NCBI GenBank assembly: GCA_028023455.1
Contig: JAQFVV010006238.1
Span: 6,952,572-7,016,571 of the forward strand
DNA length: 64,000 nt
DNA from: Epiperipatus broadwayi
Taxonomy: Eukaryota; Onychophora; Udeonychophora; Euonychophora; Peripatidae
Direction of reading: 5' to 3'
Of the stretch, positions 12,376 to 24,233 are shown one piece after another (within the stretch, counting starts at the first letter, position 1; every line of letters starts with the position of its first letter). The notes under the pieces are model-generated. The model worked only from the letters and a program-made list of their open reading frames with translations, did no database searches and was not told the origin of the DNA. Both the position numbers and the translations under genes were made by a program.

Positions 12376-13009
12376 CCATTATCATGTTAAAGGTAATAAG
12401 TCATTTTTATAAGCTATTTTGTTGATTTATAACTAATATTATAAAATATTATTAGTTAAGATAGAATTATATAAGTGAATTTAGATGATTTTACCTTATC
12501 ACGCAAGCTTATTTATAACGGTAAGCATATAAAACCATAAATTTATTATGTTAAAATATAACCTATTATTAAAGAAATTATAGTTGAAATATATAATACG
12601 CTCTGAATATAGTCATTGTCTAATGTTAATTAAATTAAGTTGTCATAAGATAAATACTTAAATAAGTTTTAAAAATGCTTTATTGATTTTTAGTAATGTA
12701 ATTAATTAATTTATAGTTTATTTTAAAAATATAATTTTAAATCCTAATGTAATAATATTTTAAACTTCATAATTAAGAAATAGCTTTAAGATTAATAAAT
12801 AGTCAATAACTTTAAATTAGTTATTTTTATATAATTATTTTAAATATTTTTAGTGTGAGTATGTCCATGTAATATATTTCAATTTAAAGTTAAAGTTTAA
12901 TAGAAATAATAATGTTTTAACTTCCTTGTTCAAAAAGAGTTAGTATTCAAAATAACTTAATGCTTTTTTTAATAATATTTTTCTGTTAAAAAATATTTAA
13001 TATTTTAAA
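12376..13009. other. AT-rich spacer, no gene recognised
   Basis: Very A+T-rich, with many short TTTTAAA-type words and no coding frame or repeat-family match. Confidence 0.45.
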
Positions 13010-13770
13010 TAAAGGCATCTCAAAAAAATCAGATACTTGACTACCTTCTCACTCACAATGATCACTCTACCCTAGTATTTAAACAAAAAATCTCTATTTG
13101 GGATGCTCATAACCTGCTATTTCCCACACAAAACTATACCATTCCTTACCTCGGTAGTAACAATCAGGTGGTCACCAGGTTTTTCAGGCATCTCAAGCTG
13201 GAGCCAAGGTTTCTGGATTTTCTAGTGAAAAATCAACATGAATTCACTCCAGATGAACTGGTTCCTGCACTACAGGAGATTCCTCAAGAATATAAATCCT
13301 ACATGTCACAACTGCCATAGAACCTGTGAAACCTTTGATCATATGATAAATGATTGCACAGCATATGGCAAAATCAGAACTTTCATTACTCATTACGGCC
13401 ACATTTCCCTGAACAAAATCTTAAATATCAAAAGCTGCTTCCTGTCCAGAGATTATGTCATCGCAAGACTCTCAACCTTTCTCACTTATGCCATCTGGAT
13501 GGCCAGATGTCGCAAAAGTTTACCTTTCTTCATCCCAAGCCTGAAGACACATTCATTTCCAAGCTGAAGGAATTTTGCCATAAGGACAGAATCATCTCAT
13601 CCAGATTCTTATTTGACAACACGTGGAGCCTGATTAAGCTGGATTAAACAACACCAGTGACAACTTCAGAACATCTGGTTGCCTGAGTAACATGGATAAC
13701 TATTATTTTTGATTTACAATTGTATCATTATTACATATGGTTTTTCAATAAAATTACTTATAAACAAAAA
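13010..13770 (+). pseudogene. LINE ORF2 C-terminus and 3' end (L1-like), with poly-A
   Basis: A decayed non-LTR retrotransposon 3' end. Frame 1 is open from about 13010 to 13319 and reads like the region after the RT palm ('ISIWDAHNLL', 'PRFLDFLVKN', 'EFTPDELVPAL'). Frame 2 then carries a zinc-knuckle-like C-x2-C-x8-H-x4-C motif (CHNCHRTCETFDHMINDC) at about 13298-13351. Frame 1 resumes for the tail, ending 'FDNTWSLIKLD' at 13647. Two frame changes show it is dead. The 3' UTR has 'caataaaatt' (AATAAA signal) at about 13747 followed by an A10 tract. The poly-A tail and cysteine motif favour an L1/Tx1-like LINE; the clade is uncertain. Upstream RT motifs are absent, consistent with 5' truncation. 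Confidence 0.65.
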
Positions 13771-14514
13771 AAAAATCTTTAGCCTAATAAGTAAGTAAGT
13801 AGTAGTAGTCACTAATGTATTTTTTAAAGTGGATGATATCAAAAATGTGTTTTCAGGAAAATTGATTCTGGTAAATCAAATTCTGGCAATACAGTGTATG
13901 TATAACAAACAATAAAGGCATATATTTATCAATATAAATGCAAATACATAAACTTACCTTATTTAGCATATTCATTATGATAACCTTTTTTTTTTCTTCA
14001 AAAATTATAAGATTAATTGAAAAAAAATGTAGAATAAAATATTTGAATTAAATTCTGTACACAATCTTATTGTCTAAAACAATTATTTACATTAAAAAAA
14101 TATATAAACAAAGTATATATATATATTTCAAGGAAATTAAGTTACTTATTTATATTAAAAAAATATATATATATATATATATATATATTTCAAGGAAATT
14201 AAGTTACACATCATGTAACTTCATTTAATAAGATTGTACTACAAATGTTACATAATGACACTCATTGATGACAGGTAACATCTAGAAACTGGTCTGGAAA
14301 TAGAGATATTCAGCAAAGCTTGTTAAAAGCTATTAATACTCATTATAACACACACACACATATATATATATATGTGTGTGTGTGTGTTAGAATGACAATC
14401 TTGACGTATGAGATATTTTGATATTTAAAAAAAATTACAGAGAAATTATTTTTGTTCTTAAATGATTTATATTTTATATCTTTTTTTCTTCATGTTTTTC
14501 TTTACTGGTAGCAT
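13771..14514. repeat. AT-rich spacer with (TA)n and CA/TA/TG palindrome
   Basis: The segment contains a short local duplication, in which 'atttcaaggaaattaagtta' occurs at about 14127 and again at about 14188, each copy preceded by (TA)n. It also contains a perfect microsatellite palindrome at about 14346-14389, (AC)n(AT)n(GT)n. No gene was seen. Confidence 0.6.
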
Positions 14515-15917
14515 GTAATGATGTGATGTGATGTGATGTATTGTGGCGTCTCCTTAAACAAAGTCAAGATTATCTCAGCAATTATGCCCAGATAAACCTG
14601 TTAGCCACTTTATTTTCCATTCCCCACTCTAAATTTTCCCATAATTTGCTCTATCCCATTTCCACAACAAAATCTTTGTCAACTCTATGACCTTTATATC
14701 TAAATTCCCCTTATCTTTTCCCAAACCAGCATAAAAAACAATAATTCACTTTCTGTATAATCACTTTTTTCATATTTATTCTTCCATAACTTCATTATAT
14801 GTACCCTTTCTGTTTTCAAGCATTTACATTCAATTAACAAATGCCTAATATTTTGTATTCCTTCCTTACATAATTTACAAAATAAATCACCCATATTTTT
14901 CCGTTTAAATGTATATTCTCTTGTAGCTAAAGATCCCAAGCTTTAAACAATAAACTACTTTCCTTACTATTATCATATATTAACTCTCACCTAATATTCT
15001 GTTTATTTCTATAAATATTTAAACTCTTTTTACTCTCCATACTATTTCTCCAGCTATCTAACTCCCTATTTTTTATTAATAAATCTGTTCTTTTGTTCCA
15101 TTCCTTACTACTACAACACTCAACAATCCTCTTAACACAATCATCTCATCTTTTGTACAAATATACTGATATAAATTCTTTATCCAAATCTTTTGCATAC
15201 CACATTACCTTTTTCACCCATCTTGTTACCAACCCTTTACTCATAACCCAATTAAATACTATTTTGGCTATTCTTTTATTATCCATAAACTGTTTTCTAC
15301 CAAACATTTTCATTTTACTTTTTGCATCTCTCATATGAAAACTTGACCATCCCATTTCTCCTTGAATTGCCTCCCTTCCTGTCCATACTTCTGCATCCAA
15401 TGCATGTCTTCCTACTTCCCTTTGAACTTTTTTTAAATAATTTAATATCTCTTTATTAACATATAATGCATCATTACCGTATGTTAACCTTGCTACTGCA
15501 ACTCCTTTTCATATAATTCTAGCTACATCATATTTATTATATGAAAACACTGTTAATTTCTTTATCAATCCCTTTCTTTTCTTTGCTTCATTTATCAATT
15601 TTTTCTCCCATTCTTCCAAATAATTTTTCTGATTACTTAAAATAATTCCCAAATAACTATATCTATTCACCACACTTAATATCTCCCAATAAAAATTCTA
15701 CATCTTCTCTTTCCCCAGTATTAACCATCATTATATTTGAATTTTCTTCACTAAATTTAATCCCCATCTCTTTACCCACTCTTGCACATGACATCAGCAT
15801 AACTTCCATATCTTTACTTTTTTCTGCACACAAAAATATATCCGAAAATAAAATAATGTTTTGCATCCAAGCAGAATTTTCAAATGTATTTATACAGATT
15901 TGAATGTAGTGCAGCAC
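14515..15917 (-). pseudogene. LINE reverse transcriptase C-terminal half, decayed
   Basis: Minus-strand remains of a non-LTR retrotransposon ORF. Beginning near 15917 there is an RT motif-C-like stretch ('NIILFSDIFLCAEKSKDME', where the usual F/Y-A-D-D is degraded), followed by 'EMGIKFSEENSNIMMVN', typical of the RT motif D/E region. A thumb-like region follows at 15146-15400 ('EVWTGREAIQGEMGW'). Last comes a C-terminal C-x2-C-x8-H-x4-C motif (CKLCKEGIQNIRHLLIEC) at about 14826-14880. The frame is interrupted several times. The 3' end appears to be a short ATCAC-type repeat tail (plus strand 'gatgtgatgtgatgtgatgt', about 14520-14540). It is lysine/glutamate-rich, like the EEP fragment at 45630-46680, so the two could be halves of one LINE family (inference). 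It is probably CR1/L2-like and 5'-truncated. Confidence 0.7.
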
Positions 15918-16082
15918 CTACATACTTCAATGTCTTTAGTTTTTTTAATAATTAGTCCATTCTATTTTTTGACTAGAATTGTTATTAAACCATTAAAACA
16001 TCACATTGTTACTTTTTCCATATACTTGCAGGAGCTGTTTAAACAGTAGCAAAATATCTTTCACACAATAGTATCATCAACA

Positions 16083-16310
16083 GCAGACTCTGAATTCAAG
16101 GCCACTCACTGGTGAAATCCATAAACTAGAAACTAATCTGGGGACATTGATTGGAAAGACAATGGGTAGAGTTTATGATGCACACCCTTATAACATTTAT
16201 TGATTACTTGAGCTTGCACTAAGTGATACTACTATGTGGAAGAAATTTCACTACTGTTTTTAACAGCTCATGAAAAATAATGAAAATGTGGTCATGTGAT
16301 GTTTTAGTGA
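16083..16310 (-). repeat. Diverged MITE, family C (copy 1)
   Basis: It reads in reverse relative to the 17260 copy. Landmarks in order are 'aactagaaactaatctgggg', 'attgattacttgagcttgca' and the terminal 'gtcatgtgatgttttagtga'. It is non-coding. Divergence is higher than in other copies, suggesting an old insertion. Confidence 0.65.
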
Positions 16311-17259
16311 TATTTCTTTAATGGGAAATCAGTCTTCAACATTCAGCTTCTGTATTATTTGGAAACAGTAAATCTTTTTCTCTTTTTTTGATTTACATCC
16401 AAGCAGAAATTGGGATGTTTCTTGGTTTCCAGCACTATGTATTTTTATTTTTTTATTTTTTAGAACTTTTGAAAAATTGTTTCTGTAATCCAACTAGAGT
16501 TACATATAATTTTATATTTTATCTTTTTTTAATTAAAAGTAGTTAATCATAATTAGAAACAGTTTCAAATGCACATTTATGTTAGGATTGTTAAAAGACA
16601 TTATCTTGCTCATTATATTAAATTTGTAGTACAAACTTATTCAATTAAGTGATGTGATGTATATGACTTGATTTTTAATTTCATTTTTTTTAATTTATAC
16701 CTTTAATAAAATTTGTAAAAAAAATGTAGAGTTAAAATAAAGAATGTTTCCTTGTTTATTAAAAATATATAACTGAAAATAAAACATGTATAAAAAAAGA
16801 TGACTTAAGAACAAAGAGTTTACCAAAAATTGAAAATATAAAACATTAATACTCCTAACAACCTTATATATAAACAAGTTTACAGAAAATCAAATGTATC
16901 TGCTGTTGACATTCAGAACATCATTTATTCAACATTAATAAAAGTATTAAAATATAAAATTATTCATATATATATATATAAAAATTAATATTCTAAGTCA
17001 TGAATATCCTTATTATGTGGAATTTACTTAATGAAATTTTCAAATCTAAATGAAAGCAATGTATGGTGATTATTTTCTTATCACCCTACCACTCCAAATT
17101 TAATAAATAATTTAAAATTATTTGAAGGAATAAAGTTAGTATTTATAGCATTTCTATCAAACATATAGATTTTGTTAAGTGTGTCCTAAAAGTTAAAGAA
17201 ATGATTATTATTAATTTAGCTACAAATGGAAAAAATATATTCAGCAGTTGATCATCTGT
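16311..17259. other. AT-rich spacer, no gene recognised
   Basis: T-rich low complexity with a short (TA)n at about 16966-16980. Short minus-strand frames such as 16695-16877 are hydrophobic chance ORFs. Confidence 0.45.
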
Positions 17260-17493
17260 TTAACTCTTTAATAAACAAGGCAAAACTCTCCATACAGTAG
17301 TGCCACCCTTTGCCAACTAGAGTAATCAATGGATGCCAGAAGGCTTGTGCATAAAATCCCTATCTAGTGCCTACTCAGCCAATATCTCCAGACTAGTTTT
17401 TGGCTTGTGGCCTTCGTCAGTGAGGAGCCTTGGATCTGAGAGCACTGCACCTAGATCTTAGTATAAGAGATAGTGATCATGTGATGTTTAGTG
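17260..17493 (+). repeat. MITE, family C (copy 2)
   Basis: A good plus-orientation copy. It contains 'ggcaaaactctccatacagt', 'aatggatgccagaaggcttg', 'ccaatatctccagactagtt' and 'cgtcagtgaggagccttgga', and ends GTGATCATGTGATGTTTAGT. The complementary terminus, CACTAAACATCACATGATCA, appears at the other end of further copies (36542, and 61621 in part), so the family has terminal inverted repeats. No ORF is present. It is non-autonomous, and the superfamily is not determined. Confidence 0.8.
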
Positions 17494-17736
17494 TTTAATT
17501 CTTTCTTACTCAATCACCAGTGAATCATTTATTTTGGGGTATTTTAAAGAGTGATGATGGTGCTGTTTTTGCTTTGGATTTTTTCACTATTTTACAGTCA
17601 TCTATAATCTTAATTTGTCAGTTTGTATTTGTGTTACATACATATCAGAACTAAAATAATTAATTTTTAAAAATAACTAAAGATATTAGTAATTTCCAAA
17701 CTTAAAATAATCTAACAATGTCCTGATGGATATAAT
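17494..17736. other. Spacer, no feature seen
   Basis: AT-rich, unremarkable sequence between the family C copy and the following palindrome. Confidence 0.45.
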
Positions 17737-18003
17737 ATTAAATCATCTATGTTCTTTATTACTGTTTTACAATGCTTTTATTACAACCCCTATGACAGTT
17801 TTGATTGCCCCAACAATGTTCATCAGAACTTCTACTTATATTTCCAAACTATAATTTCTAAATTCAAACTGAATTAAGCAGTTAAGGTTTGGAAATATAA
17901 GTAGAAGTTCTGAACAAGATTGCTGAGGCAATAGAAACTATCATAGTGGATTGTAGTAAAAAGCATTGTAAAACAGTAATAAAGAGCATACATGATTTAA
18001 TTT
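17737..18003. repeat. Palindromic element with about 117-bp arms
   Basis: The left arm (17737-17852) and right arm (about 17885-18003) are reverse complements. Matching word pairs include 'tttattactgttttacaatg' with 'cattgtaaaacagtaataaa', and 'cagaacttctacttatattt' with its complement near 17890-17912. The loop is about 32 bp. It is non-coding and foldback/MITE-like. Confidence 0.8.
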
Positions 18004-18150
18004 CCTGATTGTTTGTATCATAAAGCAAAGACAACAACAAACTCACTGCTTTATAGATTATTTTGCCTCAGGCTTGTGAGAGTTTTCTTTTTTTTTTTTA
18101 GTATTTTGGAAAAAAAATTTCAATTTCCAGTAATTTATTTGCATATTTAA

Positions 18151-18410
18151 GCTCAGACTTTCAATCTCTCTACAACCATCTGAGCCCAAATTCCTTCTAA
18201 ATATATATAAGTAATTATTAAATAGCACGCCATTCTTTATATGTATGTAATTTGGATGGAAGACAACATCCATATATCCACTGTAAATAAACAATCCGAC
18301 TTTTAAAATAGGCTAATGCTGTTTATTTACAGTGAATGTATGGATGTTGTCTTCCATCAAAATTACATACATATCTTAAAGAATGATGTACTATTTAATA
18401 ATTACTTTTG

Positions 18411-18437
<27 letters not shown>
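18151..18437. repeat. Palindrome interrupted by the Gypsy element (left part)
   Basis: The inner arms, about 18208-18292 and 18318-18405, are reverse complements ('gtaattattaaatag', 'ggatggaagacaacatcc', 'ccactgtaaataaac' and complements). The outer left arm (18151-18207, containing 'tgagcccaaattccttcta') finds its complement not next to 18405 but beyond the Gypsy element at 28921 ('tagaaggaatttgggctca'). The retrotransposon therefore split the right arm at a (TA)n run. The outer part resembles the family A tRNA-like end. Confidence 0.8.
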
Positions 18438-18442
<5 letters not shown>

Positions 18443-20563
18443 ATAGTAACTAACAGTTATTATTATTGGTCTAACGTGTTTTATCTCTTATGAAATTATT
18501 TATAAATATAAATTTTTATTTGACTATTTTATTATGTAACATATATGTACTATTTATATATACATTTAAGTTTTAAATAAAATGCCAGATTTGAAGTTAA
18601 GAATAAATACTTATATATATTTTTTATTTTATTATTAAATCTTAATGTCAGTGAAACAATTGATAGTTGAGTTAAGCATGAACTTATATATAACACACGA
18701 GCAGATTCGTTCGTTCTCTGGATAAAAATTAAAAAAAACGAAAGAAAAAGAAAATCTTTTCTCTTTAAAAATAGCATTTTTCTTTTATCAATACTACTAT
18801 TTAACGATTGGAATTTAAATATTAACTTTTCCAAATTAAAATAATTTGTGGATTAAAAGCCTGCAAGGAAAATATATTTAATTTTCTACTCAATCTTAAA
18901 GGAAAAGCAATATAAAAGAAAAGAACGTCTGTTTAAGTTTTTTGGAAACTACGTTGTTTTAATACTTCCGTGATTCTTCGGATATATATAAATTTAAGAT
19001 AATTATATATATATATATATAGGATAAAACAATGTGTTTTGAGTAAAACAGCTTATATCGTAAAGGTTTCGAAACCAACCTTGCATGCTATTTTAAAATA
19101 TTTTGAAATATTGAATATATAGAACGTCTAGTGATAATAGAGAAATGAAGATTAAGAACATCTACATTCGAAGAATATTTATTTTATTTCACATTAATCC
19201 GGTCATTGGATGTTATTAACAGTTTATCGTTTAAGGATAAATGGAATCATCATTGTACCAATGGATTGGTGATATGCTTCGTAAGGGATCTTCATTGGGA
19301 TGATGAACTATAGACTTCAATATCTACGCTCAACTCTCTTATAAATAAGTTTCCTTTATTATTTATTTATATATATATTATAATAATGCTTGTATTATTT
19401 TAATGTTTATTATTATTATTATTATCTTTATTTCAAATTTGGCATCGCATCATATATATCTTAAAAGGAAAATTATATTTATTATTAAATATAATTAATT
19501 GAAAGCTTAACATAATTCATCAAATTAGATGAGGGATATAAAAAATAGTTATTATTTGACAGATATCTTAAACAGGATTATATTGTGTTTACTACGTAAT
19601 ATTGTAAACGTTTAATGTATTTTTATTTATTAAAAATACATATAATATATAAGTTATACAATGGCAAATAATACTTATATATGGGTAATTGTGAAGCATA
19701 TAAATAAGAACGATAAATAAATTAATAAGTTACATAAATTATTAATTTTTGAACCCAGATATTGTTTTTATATATCTGTTAATTTAAGCTATTTTCTTTA
19801 ATTTTTGAAAGTTTATTATAGTATTGAGTTTTATCATAGGGTATTAAATAAAAAAATATCATTTATTAATATTCTTTTAAAATGATAAAATTCATCCGTA
19901 TTTATTTATTAATATTTTATTATCTATTCTATTATATTTTTTTATTGTTTATTAAATATTGATTTGTTAACGTGATCTCTTTGTCTAATCATTATTGAAT
20001 TATATTATATATATATGCTAGTATTATAAATGTCATATGAATAATAGTTATAATTAATGCTTATATAAAGGCATATGAAATAACTTGTTTTAAAATTATT
20101 CCTGAAAAGAGCTAATTGCAAATTCTCCGTGAGTTAAATATCGTGGCATAATGGTGACTGAAAGAGGGATGAAAGATGGATGACCTGGTCTAAATTGTAT
20201 TTAAAATCATTTAAAGATTATTGAGCTAGCATAATAAAGATATATATAATCATGGATTTAGTATTTCATCGATTCATTTCTAGCATTCTACTTGAAGACC
20301 CAAAGTCCGATTGTAGTGAAATGCGTATCCTCTTTCTAAGGAATTTAATCATCTCTTTATATTTAACAAGACCAACTTAGATTTTAAATATAATCCATTC
20401 TGTTATATTTGGCGAACCTAACTGTGAAGCATTAAGTTAATGATTTCTAAACATTAAATATAATTGATTATATTACAATTAATACATCAACTGGGATGAT
20501 TAAATGCCGTTCCGTTATATTTGATGCCTCAACTAAGGCTATCAAATAGGCTGTCCCGTTATA
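18438..20563 (+). repeat. 5' long terminal repeat
   Basis: About 2.1 kb and nearly identical to 26786-28905. It begins TATAAATAGTAAC (TATAATAGTAAC in the 3' copy) and ends CCCGTTATA. The terminal bases form a short inverted repeat TATAA/TTATA instead of the usual TG/CA. It would carry promoter and polyadenylation signals. 'cttataaataagtttccttt' near 19340 is one TATA-like candidate, but I cannot place the transcription start. Confidence 0.92.
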
Positions 20564-20660
20564 TCTGGCGACCCAAACGTTAAGGGCTTCGATTAATTAA
20601 ATCTCATACCCTGTAGACTGCGTTTTATCTGGTGTGCAACGTTTTAGGCATTGAATCTAT
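20394..20660 (+). repeat. Four diverged primer-site-like units across the LTR/leader junction
   Basis: A unit resembling 'cgttatatttggcgaaccyaac' followed by a T-A-A-G-G-C-like segment occurs four times. The starts are near 20394 ('ctgttatatttggcgaacct'), 20505 ('ccgttatatttgatgcctca'), 20548 ('cccgttatatctggcgaccc', spanning the true LTR end) and 20616 ('gcgttttatctggtgtgcaa'). Three of the four carry TGGCGA/TGGTGT-like cores. They are diverged enough to be old duplications. Confidence 0.55.
20566..20582 (+). promoter_or_regulatory. Putative primer-binding site
   Basis: TGGCGACCCAAACGTTA starts two bases after the LTR end. A leading TGG, complementary to the CCA end of a tRNA, is the normal layout for minus-strand priming. 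I cannot name the tRNA from this sequence. Confidence 0.65.
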
Positions 20661-20970
20661 AATTTCGATTCATTATATATGATATTTATAATTGCAAGAT
20701 TAATATAAATAAAAAAAAATGGTAATATATATAATATGATTTAGAGAGATCAATATTTAAATAACTAATTATTAAATTATGTTTTAAACAAGAGTTGAGT
20801 GGGATAAAGTTTTATATAGACATAGACGTTTAAAAATATACACATATATTATTAGAACATCATAAGTATATATAAATAGCATGGGGTGGTAGAGAACTTT
20901 ACGATATAATATTTTGGTTATAAAAATATATATACACTTAAGTAATATTTGAATTAAGTTAAAATTTGTT

Positions 20971-22977
20971 ATGCTGCGAAGTGGGAAAATGTTTTCAAAC
21001 AAAGATATTAAATGCTCTAGTCAAATGCAAGATGATTTGCAAAGTGAACTAAGTGATGATAGTAATATTATAGAACAATCATCATTAGTACAAGCACCTG
21101 GGGGTTCTACAACCATAATTGAATACCCTCAACAAACACCGAGTTTAGATCAAGTGTTATCTCAAACACAAAATATAGTTGATGAAGGTTTAAATCAATC
21201 ATCTACAATTGAGATTAGTCAATCATCTAATGTTGGAACAATTCAGCAAATGTTACAAATGTTTATGAATAAATTAGATGATTTAAAAAGTGATTTGAAT
21301 CAAAAATTGGATGATAATATTAAAAAATTAGATAGTTTAAAAAATGATTTGAAGGTTGAAATAACAGGAATTGAAAATAAACTATCTACAAAAATCCAAC
21401 AATTAAATTTAAATGTGGATAATGTTAAAAAAGATAACATAGAAATTAAACAAGCATTAAATGATTTAAAGAATGAAATTGATGAAAATAATTCAAAATG
21501 TCAACAACGGTTTAGTGAGTTCCAAGGTGACATAATAGATAAATTTAATGTTAAATGTGATGAAATGTATAAAAATCAAGGAATTTTTAGGGATCAAGTA
21601 AAAGAAGAACAAAATAAAATACGGAATGAAATCCAAGTAGATAGACAACAAACACAAGCAAGAATAGATCAACTATCTACTAAACATAATAATGAGGTAG
21701 AATCTCAGAATAATGTATTGGAGACTATTGATCATCAACTTAAAACTTTAGAAAATAAAATGAATTCAATAGAAATTAATACAAATATAGACAAAAGTGT
21801 ATTGGAAAAATTAAGGAAAGATACTACTGAAACTTGGAATAGAGTAAATAAAATAAAGGAATCAACTGATAGTAGATTTTTGGTTATTGAAACACAGATA
21901 TGTAAAGGAACACCAACTATAGAAATGCATCAGGTTGAAAATAATGTAAATACTTATAGTTATAATCAAGAACAAAATCATGGTGAAAATCATTTGGAGG
22001 TCATTCAAAAAGATCCACAACAAGTAATTGACTCTGGTGATAGATCAAATTTTCAGTATCAGATAATGCCTGAAGTTGAAAATTATCCTAGTAATTTTGA
22101 ATTAGAAGGGTTAAACTTAAATACTTATAGGATTAATCATGAAAATCAAACATCAACTTCTCAGTTGAATGTTTTAGAAAAACAAAAGGTATACAACCAT
22201 TCAATACCAAGTAGTACAATTAACCAATTTGTTAGGTTAAAAATATTCAAAGGATCTCATAATGAATCTCCGATAGAACATATTAGAAGCCTTAATCTTT
22301 ATTTTTCCGTTAACCGTAGTTTATCAGAAGGAGAAAAAGTGATCGTTGCATAGAGTCACTTACAAGGAGATGCATTGATGTGGTGGGAGTCTTTATCACA
22401 AACTCCATCTACTTATATGGAATATCAAGAGTTATTAATTAAAAATTTTTGGAATAGAGATAAACAAGAGGCTTTATTGTACCAAATATTCCAAGATAAG
22501 TATAAACAGACACCTGGAGAAACCTTGACCAAATTCTTTCGCCGTCAAATAACAAAATTAAGAACACTTAATACTTATCATTTAAGTGAAGGCGAAATGA
22601 TTAGAATAATAAAAAGAAATTTACCACTTAAAATAGAACAATCATTATTGTGTACCAATATAACAAAAATAGAACAAATAGTAGAACTTTTAAATAGTAT
22701 TGATATGAATCAAACCAATTTATCAATTAGATTACCTGATAAAAAAAAGGAGGAAGCTTCAATCAATACAATATTTTATAAAAGAAGGAAAAATAATAGA
22801 AATACCAATTATTGGAAGGGAAAAACATCTCAAAGGAATATACCTTATGACCCCTCTCCCAAAATAAATCGTGATAATTTAAATAAAGTAAAAATAACTT
22901 CTTCTAATAATCCAAGAAATTCCCCAAAACCGGGATGTAGTAAGGATATATCTATAGATTCACATAAAACAAACTAA
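20971..22977 (+). pseudogene. gag: Gypsy gag polyprotein, one in-frame TAG
   Basis: Frame 1 opens with ATG at 20971 (MLRSGKMF) and runs to TAA at 22975, broken only by TAG at 22351-22353. Residues about 80-300 are rich in K, N, E, I and L with heptad-like spacing, suggesting a long coiled coil. The C-terminal part is the retrotransposon capsid domain, with 'FKGSHNESPIEHIRSL' before the stop and 'HLQGDALMWWESL' and 'EALLYQIFQDKYKQ' after it, matching the usual Gypsy capsid pattern (L-x-G-x-A, WW, F-x-x-x-F). The tail is basic. No CCHC zinc knuckle is visible, which some Gypsy lineages lack. The stop lies inside the capsid domain, so it is probably a disabling mutation, although readthrough cannot be excluded. 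Confidence 0.88.
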
Positions 22978-24233
22978 AAGGGTACTTGAGGAAATGTTCC
23001 TCACCTCAAGAAACCAAATACCCAATGAGGAACTTGAATCAATCTTTTACACGAGAAATCACTAACATGATGTGTTCATGGGAAGATAAAACACCAAATT
23101 TTGTTTTACAAAGTTGCCCTATGATAGAAGTTTTGTTTGAGAGCTTGCTGGTTAAGGCATTATTAGATTCTGGTAGCCAAATTTCTGTGATATCAGAGAC
23201 ATTTTACCAAAAGATTTTAGCAATAAATCCTAATATCAAAATTTTACCACTGAAATCTATGCAGGTTACCATGGCCAACAGTAGAAAAGCTAAGTTAATC
23301 CAAAAACAAATTTGGGTTGAGATTAAAATCGGCCAAACAACTCTCTATCATGTATTTTTAATTTTGAATGGTTTAATTCATAATGTTATTTTAGGGGCAG
23401 ACTTCCTACATTTGAACACTTGTGTAATTGATTTCTGTAATAAAACAGTTAAAATTAATGATGAAGTCTTAGAGATGACATTGCTTCCAAGATATGATCA
23501 AATTGAAGTTGACTCTATAACATCTAGCATTCCAGAAACACTTTTAGAGAGTAAACTCGCAGAATCCAACTTGCTTGGAAGTGATGATATATTAAAATTA
23601 CGATTTGTTATAAGAGAATTTAATTCTATTTTCTCAGACATACCAGGAGTGATAAAGGGATTCCAACAGAGAATTAGATTAATTCATGATCAACCATTTC
23701 AATCTAAATCATATCCTATTCCATACCAATATCGGGAAGATATATCTAAGCAAATTAATAAAATGCTGGATTGGGAAATCATTTCCAAATGCTCTTCACC
23801 TTACTGTAATCCAGTAGTAACTGTGAAGAAGAAAGATGGGTCGATGAGATTTTGTTTAGATGCTAGACAACTAAATAAAATTACTGTCCCAGACAGAAAT
23901 ATACCACCGCCCATACATGAATTATTCATGAAATTTGGAAACAAGAAGGTATTTTCCACTTTCGATTTAACCTCCAGCTATTGGCAGATTGAACTTCATC
24001 CAGAAGATCGCCAATATACTGCTTTTCGTTATGAGGGTTTTACATACCAATTTAATAGGATGCCATTTGGATTGATAAATAGTGGTGCAGGTCTAATCAG
24101 GTGTTTGGATAAGACTTTATCTCCTGAGGTAAAACAAATCATAATTATTTATGTGGATGATGTAATTATTGCATCCACCACAGTTGAAGAACACCTTCAA
24201 CATTTATCTATATTTTTCTTCCGTGTTTTCTGA
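22944..24233 (+). pseudogene. pol: Gypsy pol N-terminal part: protease and reverse transcriptase
   Basis: Frame 3 is open from 22944, overlapping the end of gag by 34 bp. A -1 shift from gag would therefore reach it. There is no ATG near the start, which fits expression as a Gag-Pol fusion. Domains counted from the TTG at 22986: aspartic protease with the D-S-G active site at residues 61-63 (ALLDSGSQISVIS), then RT from about residue 225. The RT shows 'NPVVTVKKKDGSMRFCLD', 'STFDLTSSYWQI' (motif A aspartate), 'FNRMPFGLINSG' and the catalytic YVDD box at 389-392 ('IIYVDDVIIAS'). The frame then shifts within a T-rich stretch (about 24195-24232) and ends 'FFRVF'. RT, RNase H and integrase continue in frame 2. 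I see no classic slippery heptamer in the gag/pol overlap. Confidence 0.92.

Noticed and set aside
13238-13567. A host zinc-finger protein
   Set aside because: The C-x2-C-x8-H-x4-C motif is followed by LINE-like sequence, AATAAA and poly-A, and the upstream frame is LINE-like. It is a retrotransposon 3' end.
22375-22986. Separate gene starts at 22375 and 22986
   Set aside because: Both are TTG codons inside continuous gag and pol frames, created by the in-frame stop and by the gag/pol frame change.
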